This document shows positions 56,301 through 64,000 of a DNA stretch of 64,000 nucleotides, piece by piece. This DNA is from Cymodocea nodosa (taxonomy: Eukaryota; Streptophyta; Magnoliopsida; Alismatales; Cymodoceaceae): the NCBI GenBank assembly GCA_036874045.1, contig CM072335.1, positions 27,101,501 to 27,165,500 of the forward strand. Direction: 5' to 3'. Under the pieces are notes generated by a model. The model was not told where the DNA came from and ran no database searches. It was given only the letters and a program-made list of their open reading frames with translations. Each line of letters begins with the position of its first letter. Position 1 is the first letter of the stretch. Made by a program: the position numbers and the translations under genes.

Positions 56301-59300
56301 AATATATAAAGATCTAATTATATCATTATATAACTTGTTAATTGAATAACGTAATTAATTAATTAATTACATTTTGACTATTTACTTCAATTCATTAATT
56401 AAGAACTTAATCAATAAATTAATTATAGATAATTATATTACATTATTATTATAAACATATAAATTTCAATTCTATTCAATTATGTTATATGCACAAATAT
56501 CTAAATTTCAATTTTCGTCAAATTCTTAAAAATATATAAACACTTAAATTTCAAATTCTATTTTCATCATTCTGCAAAGTTCAAATTCTATCAAATTGAA
56601 TTTCAAGTTCACAAACACGTCATAATTATCTCATTTCCTTCATTATAATTCTATCTTCTATCCTTATTATCTCGATAGCTTCATCACTTAAACTTTTATT
56701 AATGATTATTCCATTTCTACACTTATCTTTTCATATATACTATGATTTGAAACAACTATCCTCAATTAAACTAAATTTTTCACCTAACCATTTAGTTTCT
56801 TGCAAGCATGATATGTTAATTTTCCTTTTATCATTATATCTAATAATTTCATACTCTTACCAATCAAGGTTCATATATTCTAGATTGCTAGACTAATTTT
56901 GATGAAAAATATTTGTGATGTAAGGTTATTGATAAATAATATATAAATATCTAATTATATCATTATATAGTTTGTTAATTGAATAACGTAATTAATCAAT
57001 TAATTACATTTTGACTAATTACTTTAATTCATTAATTATGAACTTAATCAATAAATTAATTATAGATAATTATGTTACATTATTATCATAAACAAATAAA
57101 TTTCAATTCTATTCAATTATGTTATGTGCACAAATATCTAAATTTCAATTTTCATCAAATTCTTAAACATATATAAATACTTGAATTTCAAATTTTATTT
57201 TAGTCATTCTACAGAATTCAAATTTTATCAAATTGAATATCAAGTGCACAAACACATCATAACTATCTCATTTCCTTCATTATAATTCTATCTTTTATCG
57301 TTATTACCTCAATAGCTTCATCACTTAAACTTTTATTAATGATTATTCCATTTCTACACTTATATTTTCATATATACTATGATTTGAAACAACTATCCTC
57401 AATTAAACTAAATTTTTCACCTAACCATTTAGTTTCTTGCAAGCATAATATGTTAATTTTCCTTTTATCATTATATCTAATAATTTCATACTCTTACCAA
57501 TCAAGGTTCTTATATTCTAGATTGCTAGACTAATTTTGATGTTTTGAACTAACTTCTTTACTCACACCTATTTATTAAGATATGAGAACCTTTGCTTATT
57601 TTTATTTGCATCCAAGCACCAATGCAAAGTCTTAAAAAGGTTACACCTAAGGTTTCAAATATCAAATATCATATCAACGAAAAATCTATAAAAAAAAGGA
57701 AATGTATTAAGGATTGAGGATCATATTAATGAAAATACAATACTTTTGTGGAAATGGACAAAAAATTAAAAATTTCAACTTGAAATTCAAGGATAGGATA
57801 AAACAATCAATGATAAGCATATAAAACACCTGGATTAATTTTCTAGACAATTATCATGCATAAAATGTTAATTAAATAGAGATATAGTAGTCACATGCAT
57901 GAGAAAAATCTTAAATCATATACAAATAACTGAAAAAACTTAATAAATGATGTAAAATTCAGGTCACATTTTAATAAAATCTAGATTACACTTGAATTTA
58001 ATCCAAATTATAATTTAATAAATTTCAAGTTACATTTCAAATCCAGATTACAATTTAATTATCAAGTACATTTCAATATAGGTCATAGTTCAATATATTT
58101 CAAGTTAAATTTCATCAAAAATTTTTTCTTTTTTTTAAACTTCATCAATTTTTTTACGTAATATTTTTTTTTTTTCTTCTCTCCCCCTCCTTTTTTTCCT
58201 CATTTTTTTCTTTTTTCTACTCTTTCTCTCTCTCCTTTTTTTATTTGTAATTCACGTCTCTCTCTTCTCTTTTTCTCTTTTGTTATTCACTTTCATCCTC
58301 CACCTCTCCATCTGTTATCCTCCCTACAACCCTAATAGGTGTAGGGGCGATGACGGTGAAAAAGGAGGGGAGTGGAAGGTGACGCAATGCAGACAACATC
58401 AAGTGCAATGCCTAACTCATCTGGAGTTGACACCAAGAATCTCATGTCATCCTTGACAGCTCAAGCATCTCATAGGACTTTGACAAGATTAATGGTGACA
58501 ATGAGCCCTAGTATGAAAAATACAAGAAAAAGGGGAAAGGGAAGATGGGCTAGTAGGGAAAGAGAGGGACAAACAGTGCCAAGAGCCACCGATGAGAAAG
58601 AGGTTTGGGGGCCCTCATGGTAGCAAACTAGACTAACAAGAGAAACAAATAAGGGCATCAATGGGAAAGGATCAAACAAGTCTATTCATTACAAATAGAT
58701 ATGCATGAGAGCAACGTGTGGATTGGAAGGACCACTTGTTTAGTTGTAATACTTGGATCATCTTATGAGGAGAGAAGATTTACATAATGAAATATTTGAA
58801 GGGAATCAAGGGATACCATACGGGATTGCTCCAAGCACAAATACATCATTGATTTGATGAGTCAAAAAAGAACTTACATTTTAAAATAATATTTGGACAT
58901 TGATGTGTAATCCCCATACTCTTAGACAAACGGAGCACAAATGGTTCACAAACTAAATCACATCGAACTATTAATGTAAAATATCCATATTTCTAGACAA
59001 AAGCATAACCCACCAATGTATTAAAATACCCAAAATGAGTATAAAACTTAAATAGCCCTAGATAGGATTATAAATTATCTATAGATTAAAATATTGCTGG
59101 ACAAAAGTATAAACCATCTATAAATTATAATACTCTAAGATAAAAACATAAATTGTCTACATATGCAGCCAATCACAAATGTAAGATATTCTAAAGCTAT
59201 TGAATAATAGTCTAAATTGTCTAAAATATTAAATACTCACCTCCCAATATGAGTATTTTAAAAGAATATAAAAATACTCTTAGATAGGAGTATAAATTAC

Positions 59301-62300
59301 TACCATATTGAATTATCTTTTGGATATGAAAATATCCAAATATTCAAATATTCTTGGACATAAACATAGAATGCCGATATGTTCTCATTTTATAGATGGA
59401 TAAATCGAAATATATTCTCAAATGCTATCCATTATTCTCCTTGAAAATTGTACCATACGATAAAAATTTGTACTTTTCACTACAATCAATAAAATAATAT
59501 GTTTTTTTCTTTTTATGTATTATTTTGATATGATTTACATGATGCACATGAGACATCATTCTCTTAGAGGTGTAAGATGCAAAATTGTTACTTAATTTTT
59601 GAAAGGTCTAAATGAGTACATATACATATTTTAATGTGGTAAAAACTCACGTTTAACAATATCAAAAAATGATAAACAATCAGCCAATATCTTAATCCCT
59701 GTGGTAGGATCAGCATTTTAGAATCTGTTGCATCTTAAAAAAATTTCAAAGCAATTAAAAATTGTTCCAACTAACCTCTTTTCCCCATTCAGATTTGTCC
59801 TCATAACCACAACTAATAACGTGGATTGCTTCGTTCAGCAGCAAGGCTGGATTTGTAGATGGTGGTATGCCTCCTTGTTCCATGAATGTAGATGCAATGA
59901 ATATTGGCGATTGACCAAAACGTTTTTCCAATCTCTTCTGAGACATGAGGTATGACCTCTCATCTTCATAACCTGAAAAGGAATATGCGCACCTGACATC
60001 AATAGGTGAGTGGACTTTTTGCTCAAACATTCACAATTTGACATGATTTAAGTGCAAAAAATAATAACCATGACCAATGAAATGCAGTGAAAACTGTATG
60101 TAGTTAAAGGATCTAAGTGCAGTACCACTTCAGCTTGCACAGGGAAAAGGAGCTGGGACAAGCTTAAGAGTGATGACTACCAACATCGTAACCAACAATG
60201 GGATTGGAGGCCCTCTTCAATCACCAATAACCATGCAACTAAAACCATAGATATATGTGGATCTTAAATTATAATGAAATAGCTATTACAGTGATATGCA
60301 TCTCTACATGCCTAACAAAAAAAAGGAATCTTTTAGCTGGAAAATTCTACCAAGACTTGCATAGAAACACGACAGAGAATGCCAAAAATGGTAATCACCG
60401 CACCATGATTGAATAACAGTGGTTCTGGCAAGTTATATTCACTGTGCAACATGATGGGAAATAAGTCCGATAAGAAGCTCTGTGGCTGGGATATCTCTAA
60501 GCTTAACGTCCAACAGTAGACAGTTGAAGACAACTTTGAACACTAGTATAAAATTTAAAACATTTTTCACGAACAGGGTTCCTATATAAAAACTGATAAA
60601 TCCCATGTATTTATTTTACCAAATTTTACAAGAATGTTGCAGTACCTTCTACACCTTCTTCCAAATCTTCCATATTAAAAATGGGGGCTGTGGATTCTGT
60701 TCTCGTAACTTGTTTTCTATCAATGCATCTTTTGTTCTTCTTTCTCGAACCACAGCAGCTCTTGATAATTATGTTGGGTTCCAAATCTGCTTCAGTTAAT
60801 ACTGGATCATAGCCATACAAAGCTTGCCTGTTAAAGCAACATCCAGTTCCCACATAGACTGGACCCTGGATGCCATCCAAGCCTTTCAGATTTATCTGCA
60901 AAATATGATATTGCTTAGGCAGCTCTTTTTTGAAAGAGGACATTGCTTAGACAGTTCAGTGTTCTTAGAATGATTAAAGAACATTCAATATTTTAGAAGA
61001 CATAATTACTCACATCGAAAAATACAATATTGCGGTTAGCATATCGATCATGTAAATCAATTCCATCAAACCGCTGAGGGAACTGAACATAACAGGTTTT
61101 CTTTCCCAGTGTGGGATCCATCATAAAGCACATTGCCTCTTGAAGAGCTTTGCTGTTATTAAAATAGTGATCACAATCCACATTCAGTAGATATGCTCCA
61201 TTCGTGAGAACTGCTGACACTCGTATCTATAAAATACCATATATAGTGAGAACTTCAATCTTTTCAGTTTATAATTGACCATATTCCAAAACCGAACAAA
61301 ATAGAAAGGAAAAAAGAGAACACACCAGTGCATTCATTGCACCAGCTTTCTTGTGATGTTGAAATCCTGGTCGTTTCTCACGAGAAACATAAACAAGTCG
61401 AGGCAATTCATTACCCTCAGTATCAAGTCCACCACTGTGACCTAAGAAAACCTGCATTGCTAAGGAATATAAAAACCAAAGAAAAGAGTGCATGCATAAC
61501 CATATGTACATGGAAGATGATGAGATATGATAAAAAAATAATGTGACATGATTGTCACCTGGATCATGCCTGGATGATCTCTAGGATTATTCCCAGGCCA
61601 AGGAGTGCCATCCTGCATCGTCCAACCTTCTTCAGGCATTTTTTGTGCTTTTGCAACAAGAGCATTGATCCGCACTTTGAATTCTTCATACTCTCTCTAT
61701 GACAAAAAAATGAAAATGCCAATGAAGCTGCATACAGAAATAAATTGAAAAGACCAAATTTCTCTCATATACATTTTTACCTTCATTGCCCGTCGTTCTT
61801 TTACAAAAGATGGTTGTATTTTATCCTTCAAGTAGTCAATCTTTTGAGCAAAGTAGAACTCCGGTGCTCTAGGTTCAATATTGTGCTTCTTACAAAATGG
61901 AACCCACTTTCTTGCAAACTCTGAAGTCTCTGAGAGTGCTTCAAATGTAAGCATTGCAGATCCATCATCAGAAACATAACATGAAACTTTATCAACAGGG
62001 TAATCCACAGAAAGTATTGATAATACTGTGTTAGCTGTTATAAGAGGAGGTTCTTTGAGAGGATCCACCGTACTGACAAATATATCAACAGGAGCTAATT
62101 GTGAAGGCTCTCCACCCCTGTCATATCTGCCAAAATAATGTTCGGCCTGATAAATTAAAAAAATTTCCTAAGAGGCAATAAGGAATTTTGGAACAGAGAA
62201 AGTTATTAATTTATTATAATTCAACAAACCTTAGTGCAAGCCTGTCTAGATATGTTTCACGATTAATAGGCATCCATTTTGGAAACTGATCCAAAAGCCA

Positions 62301-62496
62301 AGACAAAGCAAACCAGATTTCACATATTACTGATGTCAACCACAGTGGATAAGCATCACTCACAGGATGTGTAACACGATATTGAAAGAAAAAGCCCAAT
62401 ATAATGAGTCGAAGTATAATAACCGCTCTGTATATGTTAAGCTGGTTTGGAGAAATAGGTACAACCCGATTTAAAGGTTGACGTGCATCATCAATG
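53393..62496 (-). CDS. CESA1: Cellulose synthase catalytic subunit, CESA1 type (N-terminus outside the window)
   Basis: Visible exons in minus-strand order: 62496-62230, 62126-61781, 61696-61559, 61451-61326, 61226-61014, 60895-60646, 59972-59776, 55011-54661 and 53980-53393. All junctions keep frame, giving 824 residues of about 1080. The RING-type zinc N-terminus is missing because its exons are further right. Visible parts: two membrane helices ([19 protein letters not shown] onward), the catalytic set ([31 protein letters not shown]), and the C-terminal membrane region (from FIVPEISNYAG through [20 protein letters not shown]). It works in the plasma-membrane rosette, polymerising UDP-glucose to cellulose. 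The ending [20 protein letters not shown] resembles primary-wall CESA1 of grasses more than other classes. Confidence 0.96.
53981..54660 (-). other. CESA last intron with TA/TG-rich low-complexity DNA
   Basis: 54040-54230 is a run of alternating purine-pyrimidine words (CATATGTA, TGTATGCA, ATACATAT). No gene or transposon is visible. Confidence 0.7.
56126..56620. mobile_element. Possible miniature inverted-repeat element
   Basis: The left edge GGGTTTGTGCAGTGGAATT and the inverted right edge CGTGTTTGTGAACTTGAAATT share GTTTGTG and GAA spacing, and the interior repeats GAATTT/AAATTC words. No clear target duplication was found, so the limits are approximate. Confidence 0.3.
56650..56895 (-). 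mobile_element. LINE (RTE-like) endonuclease fragment, copy A
   Basis: The minus strand reads [39 protein letters not shown] and [16 protein letters not shown]. This is the start of an apurinic-type endonuclease domain (family form LTGKSxEL, INIxCLQETKWVG, GVGIxxDKxLKDEVVDV). It is interrupted and truncated, and lies in the orientation of CESA. Confidence 0.7.
57277..57535 (-). mobile_element. LINE (RTE-like) endonuclease fragment, copy B
   Basis: This is the same endonuclease remnant as copy A, in the second unit of the 637-bp duplication. It differs by a few bases and has the same interruptions in outline. Confidence 0.7.
58890..59380. repeat. Degenerate short repeats of TAGACAAAAGTATAAA type
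   Basis: Words such as TCTAGACAAAAGCATAA, GCTGGACAAAAGTATAA and TCTTAGATAGGAGTATAA recur every 40-60 bp with drift. Similar words reappear at 63700-64000 outside the visible CESA exons. The unit and copy number are not sharp. Confidence 0.45.
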
Positions 62497-64000
62497 CTGA
62501 AGAAGATAAAAATTTTGTCAACAAATTTTAACAGTAAACAGGAACTAGAAAACATTGTAGGAAATGAAAGCATGAGTTGCAGGATGTGAAAATTGCAATA
62601 AAAAAGCATACATCTCAAGTTTGTAATTTTGGCCAGCACATATTAATACAAATGTTATAGGGATGCAGAGAACTTTGATTAGATACAAACAAGAAAAAAA
62701 TTATCTATTATCTGAATGAATTCATTTAGGAAATCTACGATTTTAATCCCATGCACGAGAAGGCATTGCGATTTTGAGTGGTATGGAAAAACATTAAAAA
62801 ATTAAGAATTCATACCATGAATTGTTCAACATTCTCTTACTACTATCTCACCTAGGAAACAAGAGGACATGATATGTGATCAAGAATTTTAGGACAAATA
62901 TATATAATTAAAAATAATTATTAAATTGATTTGTACTTGAAATACTTGTGTTGAAGGAAAAAAAATGAACTAAAAAAGATTAAAAAAAAATGTTTCGAGA
63001 ATGGCAAAAAAATTTGGGTGTGTCACCGCTACACGATCCTCTTTGCCACTCTCTGCCGGGCTGCCATTTTACAGGTTTCCAAAGGCTTCACACATCATCT
63101 TCTCCCCCCATGATCATGCAGCCCACATTCTCCTCTCTAAAAGCTTCATGCGTCACTGCAAACCCATGATGTGCACATTCCCACAATTTTCATAGGCTCA
63201 TTTGTTCACTCCTTGTTTGCTATGGTGCTTGGGCAAATTTTATAAAAGGGGATCCAGTGAACACAAAAAAACCCCCTGGCAAGAAGATCTCATCTATCGG
63301 AGATCAGAGAAAACTCAACATCCATATCCACAGCAACAATGACCTTCCGCCATGCACTTCAACCAATTGCAACAAAAAAAAAGGTAGGTTCTAACCAATT
63401 TTTAAAAAAAACCATCATCACACACTCCTGAAAGGGATTAATCTACAGTAGCTACTATTTAAAGAGAAAAGGAAATGTCATTGCACTTTCCCTTGGAAGG
63501 GAGCGGACAGTGACAATGAAAATTGAAGACTCACTGTAACACTCCCCCCTTTTAAAAAGGTTTGGACTATGGCAATTGTTAAAAAAAAAGTTGACTACTA
63601 CACTCCCCTCAAGATGAAGAAGATGATTGAATGAACATCGGAGGAGATGAATAGCTAAAAAAGATGACAGTAAAGAAGAAAAAATAATAAAAAAATGGGA
63701 GAAAGAAAATTTATAAAAATAAATATAAGGTTAAATATTTTGGATATAAAGTATGAGTGTCAAAAATGAAAGATAGAATATTTTATATCTGAAATATAAT
63801 TAAACATGAACATCTAAAGGTAAATACTCAAAATAATATATATATATATATAATATAGAAAAGCAAAATATTCTAGATATCAAAATTTTAGACATCTAAA
63901 ACATAAGTAAATATTTTAGATGGAAATACGGATGAAATTAAAGTATTTCATATACAAAAACAAATCTAATCTAAATGAAGTTAAAATATTTCAAATATAA
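62497..64000 (-). other. CESA upstream intron (incomplete), no exon seen
   Basis: The acceptor at 62497 shows that the next exon upstream lies to the right, but no CESA N-terminal coding sequence is found up to the window edge, so this intron exceeds 1.5 kb. It contains poly-A/T runs, a GC-richer unassigned part (63000-63380), degenerate repeats and a TA run (about 63833-63853). Confidence 0.65.

Larger units (their letters stand above)
56266..57540. repeat. Direct tandem duplication, two copies of about 637 bp
   Basis: ATGAAAAATATTTGAGATG at 56265 is repeated as ATGAAAAATATTTGTGATG at 56902, and the two copies stay 637 bp apart to the end (CTAATTTTGATG at about 56893 and 57530), with a few percent mismatch. 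Each copy contains the LINE endonuclease remnant. The match suggests a duplication after the LINE had already decayed. Confidence 0.9.
55012..59775 (-). other. 4.8-kb CESA intron rich in mobile-element debris
   Basis: It holds a possible miniature inverted-repeat element (about 56126-56620), a 637-bp tandem duplication with LINE endonuclease sequence (56266-57540), a C/T-rich tract (58120-58310), a GC-richer unassigned stretch (58320-58700), and degenerate repeats (58890-59380). 55400-55850 is mixed sequence I cannot name. CESA introns are usually short, so this one is exceptional. Confidence 0.75.

Noticed and set aside
58372-58623. An 83-codon plus-strand frame in the CESA intron
   Set aside because: It lies in repeat-rich intron sequence next to a C/T tract, with no recognised motif.

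Overview
The window is nuclear DNA of a flowering plant. Every gene is split by GT-AG introns, the intergenic and intronic DNA is AT-rich, and the proteins are close to angiosperm families. The cellulose synthase C-terminus (ending [14 protein letters not shown]) is of the CESA1 type seen in grasses. Together with the low GC content, this makes a non-grass monocot my best guess, held at low confidence.

Layout from left to right. (1) 70-10122, plus: 3' part of an SR-rich cyclophilin (CYP95 type), with a 5.2-kb intron carrying a hAT-like miniature element and a LINE tail. (2) 12590-17213, plus: COX5b, cytochrome c oxidase subunit 5b, with a 3.7-kb intron holding a LINE fragment and an 86-bp tandem repeat. 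(3) 19443-23700 and 26344-31720, plus: two tandem actin genes encoding identical 377-residue proteins, whose 3' halves look homogenised by gene conversion. (4) 34953-37374, minus: a mitochondrial-type CGFS glutaredoxin (GRXS15). (5) 41045-41677 and 44328-44985, plus: a tandem pair of early nodulin 93 (ENOD93) genes with identical exon sizes and a conserved promoter block. (6) 49701-52489, plus: an HY5-type bZIP factor. (7) 53393-62496, minus: the last nine visible exons of a CESA1-type cellulose synthase, whose N-terminal exons lie beyond the right edge. HY5 and CESA converge.

There is no operon logic. Three loci act, or are thought to act, in mitochondria: COX5b, GRXS15 and the ENOD93 pair. 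ENOD93 has been linked to cytochrome c oxidase, so COX5b and ENOD93 may touch the same complex. Their proximity is probably chance. Actin and CESA are linked functionally only in the general sense of cell growth.

LINE fragments of the RTE-like type recur in introns: a tail in CYP95, a tail in COX5b, a reverse transcriptase piece in HY5, and two endonuclease copies in CESA. I saw no LTR or retrovirus-like coding region, CRISPR array, tRNA or rRNA. Nothing here looks like a wholly new system. The strongest signals are the actin gene conversion, the conserved ENOD93 promoter module, and the unusual introns.
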